52,244 bases of DNA from Stenotrophomonas maltophilia (GTDB taxonomy: Bacteria; Pseudomonadota; Gammaproteobacteria; Xanthomonadales; Xanthomonadaceae). The position numbers and the translations under genes are program-made. The stretch is taken from NCBI GenBank assembly GCA_002364755.1, contig DEZI01000010.1, positions 13,064-65,307 of the forward strand. The letters are read 5' to 3'. Shown here one piece after another: positions 33,665-42,718 of the stretch (position 1 is the stretch's first letter; every line of letters starts with the position of its first letter). The notes under the pieces are model-generated. The model did not search any database. It was not told where the DNA came from and saw only the letters and a list, made by a program, of their open reading frames with translations.

Positions 33665-36097
33665 TCAAAACGTGTAACGCACGCGGCCGTAGTAGTACGC
33701 GCCGTTGCTGCCGATCGGCGACAGCACGTCGTACGGCAGGTTGCCGTAGTAGTAGATGTCCTCGTTGGACTTGTCCGGATAGTTGTCCGTCAGGTTCTGC
33801 CCGCCGATGGCCACGCTCCACTGCTTGTTGAAGCGGTATTCCACTTCGGCATCCAGCTGCCACTCCGCCTGGTAGGTCTGGCGCGGGATGTAGCCATCAC
33901 CGAAGTTGAACACGCGGGTGGCACTGCCGTAGCGGTTCACGCGGCTGCTCAGCGACCAGTGGTCGTTGCTCCAGGCGGCCGACAGGCTGGCGCGGGTACG
34001 CGGGGTCGCGTCGGTCAGCGTGTTGGTTTCTTCGATGCCGAACAGCACGTAGTCCGCGTCCAGCGCCCGCAGCTGGGCCGGGGTGGCCAGCACGTTCTTC
34101 AGCGTTGTCCTGGTGTAGGCGTAGGTGCCGGTCAGCAGCAGCTGTCCATCGCCCAGCGCCTGGCGCCAGTTGGTCACCAGCTCGGCACCGCGGGTGCGGG
34201 TGTCGGCGGCGTTGACGAAGAAGCTGGCGCTCTGCAGGCCGGTGACGCCGTAGTTGGCGGCCACGAAGTCGGTCAGTGCATCGCCGGTGATGCTTTCCGA
34301 CAGCGCGATGCGGTCGTCGATGTCGATCTGGAAGAAGTCCAGCGACAGGTCGAAGTGCTCCCCGATGCGGCTGGTGAAGCCCAGCGAAGTGTTCAGCGAC
34401 TTCTCCGGCTTCAGGTCCTGCGCGCCGAGGCCGCGGGCGATCGGGTTGTTGACCGACAGCAGGCGGCCCTGCACCAGCTGGCCGGCGGCGTTGTAGCCGG
34501 TGGAGGTGGATTCGTAGCCGATCTGCGCCAGCGACGGCGCGCGGAAATTGTTGGAGATGGCACCGCGCAGGGCGAAGGCCGGGGTGAACTCGTAGCGCAG
34601 GCCCAGCTTGCCGGTCAGCTCGCCACCGAAGTCGTCGCTGTGCTCGTAGCGTGCAGCCAGGTCGGTGGAGAAGTGGTCGCCGAACTGGCTGGCCAGGCTG
34701 GCATAGGCACTGGCCACGTCACGTGCCAGCGACGCAGCATCCTGCGGGGTCAGGCCGCCACCGGCCTGCGAGCCGGTCGGGCGATCGGTGTACGGGCCGG
34801 CCGCGTAGCTGGACGGATCACCCGGACGGGTCTGGTAGCGCTCGTGGCGGACTTCCGCGCCCAGGCCCAGGGTGTGGGTGATGCTGTCGCTCTGTGAGAA
34901 CACGCGGCTCAGGTCGAGGTTGCCCACGGTCTGCGCGTACTGGTAATCAGCGGTCTTGAAACGGGTCGGGCTGGTCGGGCCGAGCGAAGCGTTGATCGAA
35001 TCGCGCAGGCGGTAGGTGAAGTCGTTCTGACCGTAGTCCACGCTGCCGTCATAGCTCCACTCGCCCCACTGGCCGCGCACGCCGGCCACGGCCTGCACGT
35101 CGCGGTTCTCGCCTTCGGAAATCGGGCGGTAACCGTTCGGGTACACCTCCTTCCAGTTGGCGTCGCTGTCGGGGTAGCGGAAGTAGTTCGCGCCTTCGGT
35201 ATCGCGCTGGTTGAAGGTGCCGAAGGCATAGAACGTGGCGGTCTTGCCCACCGGGATCTCGGTGTTCAGCCACAGGTTGATGTCCTTGCTGGCACCATCG
35301 CCGAGCACGTAGTTGCGCTGGCCCTGCAGCGCCAGATTGGCTTCGGTCTGGTCCCACGGCGGGATCAGGTCGTAGCCGGCGCGGTTGGTGCCGTTGCGCT
35401 TCTTGTATTCCAGGCCCACGCGCAGGAAACCACCATCCTCGCCCAGCGAGGTGCCAACCTTGGCGCTGATGTTGCCGGCCTGGCCATCGGTGAGGGTGCG
35501 GCCGATCGGCTTGAGGTCGGTGTGGTTGGCACCGTAGCTGGCTTCGATCTCGCCGCCGTCGCCGCCGTTGTCCAGGATCACGTTGATCACGCCGGCCACC
35601 GCATCGGAGCCGTACAGCGCGCCGGCGCCATCGCGCAGCACTTCGATGCGCTTGATGGCGCTGACCGGGATCGAGTTGAAGTCGACCGGGGTGGTGCCCT
35701 TGCCGATCTTGCTGTCGGTGTTGACCAGTGCGGTGTGGTGGCGGCGCTTGCCGTTCACCAGCACCAGCACCTGGTCAGGCGACAGGCCGCGCAGCTGCGC
35801 GGCACGCACGTGGTCGGCACCGCCGGAGTTGGACTGGCGCGGGAAGTTGAACGACGGCAGCAGGGCCTGCAGCGCACTGCCCAGCTCGCCGTTGACCACG
35901 CCGGCCTTGCGGATGTCCTCGGCGGTCAGCACGTCCACCGGCGAGGTGGATTCGAGCACGGTGCGGTCGGCGGCGCGGGTACCGGTGACGATCACCGTGT
36001 CCAGGTTGGTGGCCGCATCCTGGGCAGAGGCCAGGGCGGGGGACAGGGCGAGCGCGATGGCGAGGCCGAGCGGCGACGCGGACAGGCGGGGGGACAT
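33665..36097 (-). CDS. TonB-dependent outer membrane receptor
   Basis: 810 aa. The signal peptide ends near residue 26 (ALASA). A TonB box-like DTVIVTGTRA lies at about 33-42, followed by a plug domain (about 45-160, with ALYGSDAVAGVINVIL near 155) and a 22-strand barrel ending in YYYGRVRYTF, with C-terminal Phe. It imports a ligand with energy from TonB-ExbBD; the ligand is not evident (siderophore, sugar or cobalamin types all share this layout). ATG at 36097 has GGAG 8 bp upstream. No transporter or regulator partner is adjacent. Confidence 0.94.
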   Translation of the reverse strand: MSPRLSASPLGLAIALALSPALASAQDAATNLDTVIVTGTRAADRTVLESTSPVDVLTAEDIRKAGVVNGELGSALQALLPSFNFPRQSNSGGADHVRAAQLRGLSPDQVLVLVNGKRRHHTALVNTDSKIGKGTTPVDFNSIPVSAIKRIEVLRDGAGALYGSDAVAGVINVILDNGGDGGEIEASYGANHTDLKPIGRTLTDGQAGNISAKVGTSLGEDGGFLRVGLEYKKRNGTNRAGYDLIPPWDQTEANLALQGQRNYVLGDGASKDINLWLNTEIPVGKTATFYAFGTFNQRDTEGANYFRYPDSDANWKEVYPNGYRPISEGENRDVQAVAGVRGQWGEWSYDGSVDYGQNDFTYRLRDSINASLGPTSPTRFKTADYQYAQTVGNLDLSRVFSQSDSITHTLGLGAEVRHERYQTRPGDPSSYAAGPYTDRPTGSQAGGGLTPQDAASLARDVASAYASLASQFGDHFSTDLAARYEHSDDFGGELTGKLGLRYEFTPAFALRGAISNNFRAPSLAQIGYESTSTGYNAAGQLVQGRLLSVNNPIARGLGAQDLKPEKSLNTSLGFTSRIGEHFDLSLDFFQIDIDDRIALSESITGDALTDFVAANYGVTGLQSASFFVNAADTRTRGAELVTNWRQALGDGQLLLTGTYAYTRTTLKNVLATPAQLRALDADYVLFGIEETNTLTDATPRTRASLSAAWSNDHWSLSSRVNRYGSATRVFNFGDGYIPRQTYQAEWQLDAEVEYRFNKQWSVAIGGQNLTDNYPDKSNEDIYYYGNLPYDVLSPIGSNGAYYYGRVRYTF

Positions 36098-36340
36098 GCA
36101 GACTCCGGCAACGACGACGTGGGGAAGGGGCGGGGGAGAGATGGTTTCACTTACATCCATCCGGATGAAGCGATATATTATCTTGGCGTGAGGAGGGGGT
36201 GTGACGCAAGCCCCGCTTCCGATCGCATCAGCTGATGCCCCTGCGGCATGAGTTATTGGTTGCAGCCGCAACCGAAACGCAGGTGTACCCTCCGTGCCCC
36301 TTCGACCTGCTTTTACCCCTTCCCCGGAGTGCTGTCCCCC
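36098..36340. promoter_or_regulatory. Divergent control region with two palindromes
   Basis: Between the TonB receptor and the DUF3574 gene. It holds CATCCGGATG (36158-36167), an AT-rich patch on the minus strand (AAGATAATATATC, 36172-36184) that looks like a -10 region for the receptor, and a perfect 14-bp palindrome GCATCAGCTGATGC (36225-36238). The palindromes may be operators; no known site type was recognised with confidence. Confidence 0.35.
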
Positions 36341-36817
36341 ATGAAACACCTTGGCCTGATCTTTGCCGTGCTGCTGGCCACCAGCGGCTGCGCCAGCCTG
36401 TCCTCGAAGACACCCAGCGCCCATGCCGCCACCGCCGAGATGCAGGGCGATGCCGCGCGGCCGTCCAACGGCACGGGCTGGGTGCGCAGCGAGCTGTACT
36501 TCGGCGTGGGCGAGGAGCAGGGGGGCGGCGACCGTCCGCAGGCCGACACCATCAGCGAGGCGCAGTGGCGCGCGTTCCTGGACAAGGAGGTGACCCCGCG
36601 CTTCCCCGACGGCCTGACCGTGTTCGATGCCTACGGCCAGTGGCTGTTCCGCGGCGACGCCTCGCCCAACCGACTGCGCACCAAGGTGCTGGTGGTGCTG
36701 CACGAAGACAGCCCGCAGCGCCGCGCCGACATCGAAGCGATCCGCCTGGCGTGGAAGCAGCAGACCAAGCATCAGTCGGTGCTGTGGTCGCGGCAGGCGG
36801 TTGACGTATCGTTCTGA
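36341..36817 (+). CDS. DUF3574 lipoprotein
   Basis: 158 aa. Lipoprotein signal with lipobox ATSGC; the lipidated Cys is residue 17. The mature domain begins near residue 45 with GTGWVRSELYFGVG, then FLDKEVTPRFPDGLTVFDAYGQW (in two pieces) and KVLVVLHED, which are DUF3574 marks. The function of the family is not known. The start is ATG at 36341; the frame extends upstream but without a signal. Probably periplasmic, anchored to a membrane. Confidence 0.85.
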   Translation: MKHLGLIFAVLLATSGCASLSSKTPSAHAATAEMQGDAARPSNGTGWVRSELYFGVGEEQGGGDRPQADTISEAQWRAFLDKEVTPRFPDGLTVFDAYGQWLFRGDASPNRLRTKVLVVLHEDSPQRRADIEAIRLAWKQQTKHQSVLWSRQAVDVSF

Positions 36818-36824
36818 CCTGGAG

Positions 36825-36841
36825 GCGCCAGCGTGGCGCCG
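36825..36841. other. Short perfect hairpin between two secreted-protein genes
   Basis: GGCGCCA, 3-nt loop, TGGCGCC, ending 11 bp before the next ATG. It contains no T-run and may influence translation of the downstream gene. Confidence 0.35.
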
Positions 36842-36852
36842 CAGGAGTGACC

Positions 36853-37710
36853 ATGAAACACAGGGAAATCGTGGTTGGCCTGCTGCTGGCGGGCCCGATG
36901 GTGCCGCTGGCGCACGCCGCTGACAGCGATGCGCCGCTCCGCTTTGAAGCTTCGCCCGGCATCCGCGTGCAGGCTGAGGTCACCGAGGACGGCAGCATCG
37001 ACGTGCAGCTTCTGCCCTCGGGCAGACGGCTGAGCCTGCCGGGCGCCCCCGATGCCGACGGCAATTCCCGGCTGTCGGCCGAGGATGTTGATTTCGATGG
37101 GCGTCCCGAGCTGGTGGCGCGGGCGCCGGTCGGCATGGTCAACGAAGCGGTGGCGGTGTATCGGTTCGACCCGGCCAGCGGCGGTTTTCGCGCACTGCAG
37201 GCCGAGACACACGGGCATGACAACTGCGGCGGCCTGATGGGCCTGACCGTCGACGCCGCCTCGCGCACCCTGACCAGCAGCTGCCGCAGTGGACCGATGT
37301 GGTACACGGATCAGTATCGGTTCGACGGTACGAAGTTGTATCTGTACCGCTCCGAAGACGTGCTGCGGCTGGGCGATGCGCTCGATGCCGCCCTGCAGTG
37401 GGAGCAGACCGACGAGCAGGGGCCGCTGGCGGTATGGCGTACGTACGATGGATCCGGCCACGTGCTGGAAAGTGCCATCGCCGATGGGCTGAGCGCGCCC
37501 GCCAGTGGCGAACCGCTGCGCGGCCAGCAGGCCACGGTGGGGCCGGCGCGCCTGTTCCTGTTCGACCGGCCCGGTGCGGCAAGCACCAAGCGCTACCTGG
37601 TGCAGGGCGATCGCGTGGAGATGCTGGATGCGCAGGACGGCTGGATGAAGCTGCGCTATCGCAATCCGAAGCGGGGCGCGATCGAGGGCTGGATCAACGT
37701 CAACGATTGA
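36853..37710 (+). CDS. Secreted protein, XAC2610-like, with SH3-like C-terminus
   Basis: 285 aa. Signal peptide (cleavage near residue 23, PLAHA). The middle has DVDFDGRPELVARAP and an aromatic YRFD repeat, as in FG-GAP-type and XAC2610-related periplasmic proteins. NCGGLMG and SSCRSG give a likely disulfide pair. The last 60 residues (QGDRVEMLDAQDGWMKLRY, EGWINVND) resemble a bacterial SH3 domain. I chose ATG at 36853 with AGGAG 5 bp upstream. It lies 35 bp after the DUF3574 lipoprotein, so they are probably co-transcribed. Function unknown. Confidence 0.78.
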   Translation: MKHREIVVGLLLAGPMVPLAHAADSDAPLRFEASPGIRVQAEVTEDGSIDVQLLPSGRRLSLPGAPDADGNSRLSAEDVDFDGRPELVARAPVGMVNEAVAVYRFDPASGGFRALQAETHGHDNCGGLMGLTVDAASRTLTSSCRSGPMWYTDQYRFDGTKLYLYRSEDVLRLGDALDAALQWEQTDEQGPLAVWRTYDGSGHVLESAIADGLSAPASGEPLRGQQATVGPARLFLFDRPGAASTKRYLVQGDRVEMLDAQDGWMKLRYRNPKRGAIEGWINVND

Positions 37711-37820
37711 CGTGTCGCCGGTCCGCAGTTTGCTCAACAAGGCGGTCGGCTTCTTGCCCACGGGGGCATCACCTGGCCGGGTCTAGCCTCGGGTATCTCC
37801 CCCGAACCGGCTGTGCCCCC

Positions 37821-39539
37821 ATGAGCAAGAGCGTTGCAGAGATCGTCATCGACACCCTCCAGCAGGCGGGTGTCCGCCGCTGTTACGGCATCGTGGGCGA
37901 TACCTTGAACCACGTGACCGATGCGATGCATCGCAGCGACATCGAATGGGTGCACGTGCGCCACGAAGAGGTGGCTGCCTTTGCCGCCGGTGCCGATTCC
38001 CTGGTGAGTGGACAGCTGACCGCCTGCGCCGGTTCCTGTGGGCCCGGTGGCCTGCACTTCATCAACGGGATCTTCGAAAGCAACCGCAACCGTGCGCCGA
38101 TGGTGCTGATCGCCAGCCAGATCGTCACCAGCGAACTGGGCATGGAATTCCCGCAGGAAGTGGATTTCAAGGCGGTGTATGGCAGCTGCACGGTGTTCTG
38201 CGAGCAGGTGCACAGCCCCGAGCAGGCGCGGCGCGTGGTGGCATTGGCTTGCCAGGCGGCGATCAGCCGCCGTGGTGTGGCGGTGGTCATCCTGCCGGCG
38301 GATATCAGCGAGGCCGAGGTGAAGCACGATGTGCCGTTCTCGGTGCACTACGCCCAGCCGGTGCTGCGCCCCTCCGATGACGAACTGCAGCGCATCGCCG
38401 AGCTGCTGGGCCAGGGCAAGCGCATCGGCATCTATGCCGGCGCCGGCTGCCAGGGCGGGCATGTGCAGCTGCTGGAACTCGCACGGCGGCTGCAGGCGCC
38501 GGTGGCGCACACCTCGCGCGCCAAGGATTTCGTCGAGCCGGACAACCCCTACAACATGGGCATGACGGGCATCTTCGGCATCGAATCGGGCTTCCACACG
38601 CTGATGGAGTGCGACACGCTGCTGCTGCTCGGCGCCGACTTCGCCTGGGGCCAGTTCTACCCGGACAAGGCGACGATCATCCAGGTCGACCGCGATGGCA
38701 GTCATCTGGGCCGCCGCCACCCGGTCAATCTGGGCGTGGTCGGTGATATCGCACCGACGCTGGATGCACTGCTGCCGCTGCTGCCGCCGCGCGAGGACAG
38801 CACCTTCCTCGACGAGTGCATCACCCACCGCGACAAGGCGCTGCAGAAGCGCGAGCAGGAAGAACAGCCCGGCGAAGGCGAGCTGATCCATCCGCAGCAC
38901 CTGACGGCGCTGCTGTCGAAGCACGCCAGCGACGATGCGTTGTTCACCGCAGATGGTGGCTCGCCGATGGTCTGGGTGCTGCGCCATATCCGGGTGAACG
39001 GCCGCCGCCGCACCCTGACCAGCCTGCTGCACGGCACGATGGCCAATGCGATGCCGCAGGCACTGGGCCTGCAGAAGGCTTTCCCCGGTCGCCAGGTGAT
39101 TTCGCTGTCCGGCGATGGTGGCCTGGCGATGCTGCTGGGCGATCTGCTGACCGCGGTGCAGGAAAACCTGCCGATCAAGGTGGTGGTCTTCAACAACGGC
39201 TCGCTGAATTTCGTCGAGCTGGAACAGAAGGTGGAGGGCCTGCTGGACAACTACACCGACCTGAAGAATCCCGATTTTGGTCGCCTGGCCGAGGTGATTG
39301 GTTTCCACGGCCGTACAGTGACCCGCAGCGAGGACCTGGAGGAAGCGGTGCTGGACTTCCTGGCCCAGCGCGGCCCGGCGCTGCTGGATGTGCATACCAG
39401 CCGCGCGGAGCTGGTGATGCCGCCGCAGATCGAGGCCAAGCAGGTGGCCGGCACGGCGTTGTATGCGGCCAAGGCAGTGTTGAATGGCCGCCTCGATGAT
39501 GTGAAGCACCTGCTGGTGGACAACTTCCTGAAGAAGTAA
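37821..39539 (+). CDS. poxB: Pyruvate oxidase/dehydrogenase (quinone), PoxB-like
   Basis: 572 aa, the same length as E. coli PoxB. ThDP enzyme that decarboxylates pyruvate to acetate and CO2 and passes electrons to quinone by FAD. N-terminal Pyr domain has the activating Glu in RHEEVAAFAAG (about 50), the middle domain binds FAD, and the PP domain has the ThDP motif GDGGLAMLLG ... VVFNN (about 430-460). The C-terminus ends in a helix (LVDNFLKK), like the membrane-binding helix of PoxB. The start is ATG at 37821. Related acetolactate synthases are less likely given the length and C-terminal helix. Confidence 0.88.
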   Translation: MSKSVAEIVIDTLQQAGVRRCYGIVGDTLNHVTDAMHRSDIEWVHVRHEEVAAFAAGADSLVSGQLTACAGSCGPGGLHFINGIFESNRNRAPMVLIASQIVTSELGMEFPQEVDFKAVYGSCTVFCEQVHSPEQARRVVALACQAAISRRGVAVVILPADISEAEVKHDVPFSVHYAQPVLRPSDDELQRIAELLGQGKRIGIYAGAGCQGGHVQLLELARRLQAPVAHTSRAKDFVEPDNPYNMGMTGIFGIESGFHTLMECDTLLLLGADFAWGQFYPDKATIIQVDRDGSHLGRRHPVNLGVVGDIAPTLDALLPLLPPREDSTFLDECITHRDKALQKREQEEQPGEGELIHPQHLTALLSKHASDDALFTADGGSPMVWVLRHIRVNGRRRTLTSLLHGTMANAMPQALGLQKAFPGRQVISLSGDGGLAMLLGDLLTAVQENLPIKVVVFNNGSLNFVELEQKVEGLLDNYTDLKNPDFGRLAEVIGFHGRTVTRSEDLEEAVLDFLAQRGPALLDVHTSRAELVMPPQIEAKQVAGTALYAAKAVLNGRLDDVKHLLVDNFLKK

Positions 39540-39546
39540 GGGGGAT

Positions 39547-39620
39547 GCAGGGCTGCGCCCTGCACCTGCCGAATCAACGTCGACGTCAAAAGCGGGCTAT
39601 CCGTGGGTTGGCGGGGTGGG
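39547..39620 (+). repeat. Dispersed intergenic repeat, copy 2
   Basis: Hairpin GCAGGGC/GCCCTGC (39547-39563), then CAACGTCGACGTCAAAAGCG (39575-39594) and TTGGCGGGG. It matches the minus strand of the first 77 bp of the window and starts 8 bp after the poxB stop. Confidence 0.75.
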
Positions 39621-39710
39621 TCCGGTTGAGAGGGACGCTGCAAGTACGTCCCTGTAAGCTCGGTCGCCGCATCCATGCGGCTCACGCCCCCTCAACCGGA
39701 CCCACCTCGC
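39611..39710. repeat. Large three-armed inverted repeat (cruciform type), element I
   Basis: The outer stem pairs 39611-39634 with 39687-39710, 22 of 24 positions by eye. Inside are two arms: GGGACG/CGTCCC (39632-39652) and GCCGCAT/ATGCGGC (39666-39681). The result is a cloverleaf-like fold in DNA or RNA. No open reading frame fits it. Confidence 0.8.
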
Positions 39711-39754
39711 CTTCGACAGTTTCCCGCGATCTGTCGGAACGGCATTCTGCTCTG

Positions 39755-39778
39755 GTAGGTGTCGACCTTGGTCGACAC
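39755..39778 (+). repeat. SMAG-type REP, TCGAC variant
   Basis: GTAGGTGTCGACCTTGGTCG and ACAC. The reverse orientation of the same variant occurs at 51192-51216. Confidence 0.75.
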
Positions 39779-39779
39779 G

Positions 39780-39854
39780 GTGGATCCACGCCATGCGTGG
39801 ATATCGAAAGGATGATCGGAGTGATCTTCTGTGGAGCCGAGCCATGCTCGGCTC
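39780..39854. repeat. Two further SMAG-type units
   Basis: GTGGATCCACGCCATGCGTG (39780-39799, with GATA after) and TGTGGAGCCGAGCCATGCTC with GGCTC after (39830-39854). Confidence 0.65.
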
Positions 39855-39924
39855 TAAAACGAGAGCCTGCCTTTGATCTTTTGATTCTCTTCCGTGGCTG
39901 GCACGCGCAGGAAACTGTCAGGGA

Positions 39925-40026
39925 CCGGGCGGGGTGTGCTGCGCAGGACCGTTGGCGCCATGGATGGCGCCATCGAGCCCCCAGGGACGGGTTTACGGCG
40001 TGTCCTGCGCAGCCCATCCCGCCCGG
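39925..40026. repeat. Large three-armed inverted repeat, element II
   Basis: The outer stem pairs 39925-39948 with 40003-40026, 22 of 24 positions by eye. An inner perfect arm GGCGCCAT/ATGGCGCC lies at 39954-39971; the rest of the loop (39974-40001) can form only weak pairs. Different sequence from element I but the same size and plan. Confidence 0.78.
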
Positions 40027-40164
40027 CCCAGTCCGGAGTTCGCCGTTCGAGACCCAGCCACGAGGGGCGCCGCCGTTGGCTGGAAGCCATCATTCCATGA
40101 CGGAATTGGCGCCCGGGCCCCGCTGGGCCTACCATCGGCGGTCCCCACCCCCATCGCCCCTTCC

Positions 40165-41772
40165 ATGTCCGCTCCCGCTCCCGCCGCACCACGCCGCTGG
40201 TTCGTCGCCGGCGATTTCAATGGCTTCTTCGGCCTGGTCGTCGACAACCTCTCCATCCTTGGCTTCATCGCCATGGCCCTCATCGGCATGTTCCAGTTCC
40301 CCGCCGACGTGGTGTTTGGCCGCATGTTCCCCGGCACCGCCTTCGGTGTGCTGGTCGGCAACCTGCTCTACACCCTGATGGCGCGCCGCCTGGCCGCGCG
40401 CACCGGCCGCGATGATGTCACCGCCATGCCGCTGGGCCTGGACGCGCCGACCAGCATCGGCATGGCTCTGCTGGTGCTTGGCCCGGCCTTCGTCGCCTTC
40501 AAGCAGCAGGGCATGGACCCGCACGCTGCGGCCATCGCCACCTGGCAGCTGGGCATGGCAGCGCTGGTCATCATGGGCATGCTGAAGTTGATCCTGTCCT
40601 TCTTCGGGGAAGCGGTGACCCGCGCACTGCCGCGTGCGGCGCTGCTGGGCTCCATCGCCGGCATCGCCCTGGTGCTGATGGGCCTGCTGCCGCTGCTGGA
40701 AACCCTGCGTTCGCCGCTGGTCGGCTTCACCACGCTGGGCCTGCTGCTGTACGTGCTGATCGCCAAGGGCAAGCTGCCGATTCGTGGCCCGGGCGTGCTG
40801 CTGGCCTTCGTGTTTGGTACCGTTCTCTACTACGGCCTCGGCCTGGCCGGGCTCGGCGTGCCGGGCTTCCAGGTGCCGGCCTGGGTGCCGCCGCAGGTGG
40901 TGCTGCCGCTGCCCACGCTTGGCTTCATCGACGGCCTGCCGACGGCGATGACCTACCTGCCGCTTCTGCTGCCGTTCGGCCTGTTGATGGTGGTCGGTGG
41001 CATCAACGTCTCAGAGAGCGCACGCGCGGCCGGCGATGACTACCGCACCCGCGACATCCTGCTGGTGGAAGCGGTGGCTACGCTGGTGGCCGGTGTCTGC
41101 GGCGGCGTTGCCCAGACCACGCCCTACATCGGCCAGCCGGCGTACAAGCACATGGGCGCCCGCAGCGGCTACACGCTGCTGACCGGCCTGTTCGTCGGCA
41201 TCGGCGGCATGCTCGGCATCATCTCCGGGCTGGTGCAGTGGCTGCCGCTGGCGGTGCTGGCACCGATCATCGTCTACGTGTCCATCGATATCACCACCCA
41301 GGCCTTCCAGGCTACCCCGCGCCAGCATGCCGGTGCGATGGTGCTGGGCTTCCTGCCGTCGGCGGCCTACCTGCTGGCCATCAAGGCGCCGGGCTGGATT
41401 CCCGCCGATCAGATGGGCGCGCTGCTGACCCACGTCGATGGCCACGGCCTGCCGGAACTGGCGGTGATCTTCGCGCTGGGCAACGGCTTCATCATCACCT
41501 CGATGCTGTGGATCGCCACGGTGTCGGCGATGGTCGATGGCCGCCTGCGCCGCGCCTGCGGCTTCCTGCTGGTGGCGGCGGTGCTGACCCTGTTCGGCCT
41601 GATCCACTCGGTCGACCCGCGCGGTGGCATCTATCTGCCGTGGGATCTGCAGGGTCTGGCGCGCATCATCAGCTGGCAGTTCGCGGGTGCCTACGTGGCG
41701 CTGGCGGTGCTGCTGGGCCTGCTGTCGCTGCAGAAGCAGCCGGTGCAGCCGTTGGCTGACGCCGGACATTGA
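40165..41772 (+). CDS. NCS2-family (xanthine/uracil-type) permease
   Basis: 535-aa inner-membrane permease with about 12-14 hydrophobic segments. Blocks: AMPLGLDAPTSIGMALLVLG near residue 95 (substrate-site region), GGINVSESARAAGDDY near 280, and GVCGGVAQTTPYIGQPAYKH near 315, which fit the wider NCS2/AzgA/SulP-like group. Purines are the usual substrates, but I cannot tell which one. The start is ATG at 40165 (MSAPAPAAPRRWFVAGDFNG). It has no linked catabolic gene. Confidence 0.82.
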   Translation: MSAPAPAAPRRWFVAGDFNGFFGLVVDNLSILGFIAMALIGMFQFPADVVFGRMFPGTAFGVLVGNLLYTLMARRLAARTGRDDVTAMPLGLDAPTSIGMALLVLGPAFVAFKQQGMDPHAAAIATWQLGMAALVIMGMLKLILSFFGEAVTRALPRAALLGSIAGIALVLMGLLPLLETLRSPLVGFTTLGLLLYVLIAKGKLPIRGPGVLLAFVFGTVLYYGLGLAGLGVPGFQVPAWVPPQVVLPLPTLGFIDGLPTAMTYLPLLLPFGLLMVVGGINVSESARAAGDDYRTRDILLVEAVATLVAGVCGGVAQTTPYIGQPAYKHMGARSGYTLLTGLFVGIGGMLGIISGLVQWLPLAVLAPIIVYVSIDITTQAFQATPRQHAGAMVLGFLPSAAYLLAIKAPGWIPADQMGALLTHVDGHGLPELAVIFALGNGFIITSMLWIATVSAMVDGRLRRACGFLLVAAVLTLFGLIHSVDPRGGIYLPWDLQGLARIISWQFAGAYVALAVLLGLLSLQKQPVQPLADAGH

Positions 41773-41779
41773 ACGCGTA

Positions 41780-41843
41780 CGCCGGGCATGGCCCGGCGCT
41801 TCCACTTTGCGTCCCTGACCGGTAGCGCCGGGCCGCGCCTGGC
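41780..41843. repeat. SMAG-type inverted dimer
   Basis: Reversed unit at 41780-41805 (CGCCGGGCATGGCCCGGCGC...) and forward unit at 41822-41843 (GTAGCGCCGGGCCGCGCCTG...). Lies between the convergent NCS2 permease and GST genes. Confidence 0.8.
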
Positions 41844-41844
41844 A

Positions 41845-42560
41845 TCAGGTGGCCCCGTCCAGTTCGGGGTAATGGCGGAAGATGCCGTTGGTGTTGAATG
41901 CCAGCCGCCGCTCCGAGGCCAGGTACGTCGCGATGTTCGGCCGCTTCGCCACCCGCTCCTGCAGCGCCCGCAGCAGCGGCAGGGTGGGCGACAAGGCCTG
42001 CATCCGCTTCGGGAACATGTAATCCAGTCCGCTCAGCAACTGGAACAGCGAGAGATCCACATAGGAATGCTCGCGCAGCGGGTGGCGGCCACCATTGGCC
42101 TCGATCACCTGTTCAAATAGCCAAGAAATTTCGGCAGGCGCTCGCCGCGCATCGCCGTGGCGCGCGCCTGGGCCTCGGCTTTCTGGTCCTCGTAATACTT
42201 CGATGCGGCAATCGGATGATGGGTGTCGTGTACTTCGGCGACGAGGTCGGCAATCGTCAACTGCAGCTGCAGGGCCTGCATCCGCCGTGAAGCAGCCTGC
42301 GGCACCAGATCCAGCGTGGGGCCGAGGAAATCCAGGATCGCCGCGACCTGTGCGATCACCTGGCGCCCGGCTTTCAGGAACGGCGGTGCGAAGGGTTGGC
42401 CGCCGTCTGCCTTGCCCTGCAGGAACGGCTCCATCACCGCATCGCCGTGGAGGCGTGCCATGTCCTCGTACGCGGCACCGGCATCTTCCAATGCCAGACG
42501 TACGAACTCGCCACGGCCCTGGATGCCGGTCCAGTAATACAGGGCGTAATGCATGGCCAT
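41845..42560 (-). pseudogene. Glutathione S-transferase gene interrupted by a frameshift
   Basis: The first frame (42560 to 42105) begins MAMHYALYYWTGIQGRGEFV, a GST thioredoxin-fold start, and ends in GERLPKFLGYLNR-stop. The second frame (from about 42108 to 41845) continues with VIEANGGRHPLREHSYVDLS and ends FRHYPELDGAT. Together they make one GST of about 238 aa. A single missing base near 42114-42116 (TATTTGAACAG; TATTTCGAACAG would read YFEQ) restores the frame. It may be a real mutation or a sequence error. The C-terminal helix domain alone would not be active. Confidence 0.85.
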
Positions 42561-42718
42561 CTCCGCAAGGAATTTCCTGCAGCCTCGCGTGCCGCGCGCA
42601 AAGCAGGCGTGAGCATCGCGTTCATGCCCAGCACAACGCAGGCCAAACAGCGGGGGAACCGTCTGCGCCGAAGGGGGTCATACTCGGGTCGTGCACGTGA
42701 AAAGCGAGGTACTGCGTC

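Larger units (their letters stand above)
39540..40164. other. 625-bp intergenic region made of repeats
   Basis: No gene. In order: dispersed repeat (39547-39620), a three-armed inverted repeat (39611-39710), a small hairpin CGACAG/CTGTCG (39714-39736), three SMAG-type units (39755-39854), and a second three-armed inverted repeat (39925-40026). The last 138 bp before the NCS2 permease hold no obvious promoter. Confidence 0.8.

Noticed and set aside
36172..36184. Fur box before the TonB receptor
   Set aside because: Only one GATAAT half-site is seen and no 19-bp inverted repeat fits.
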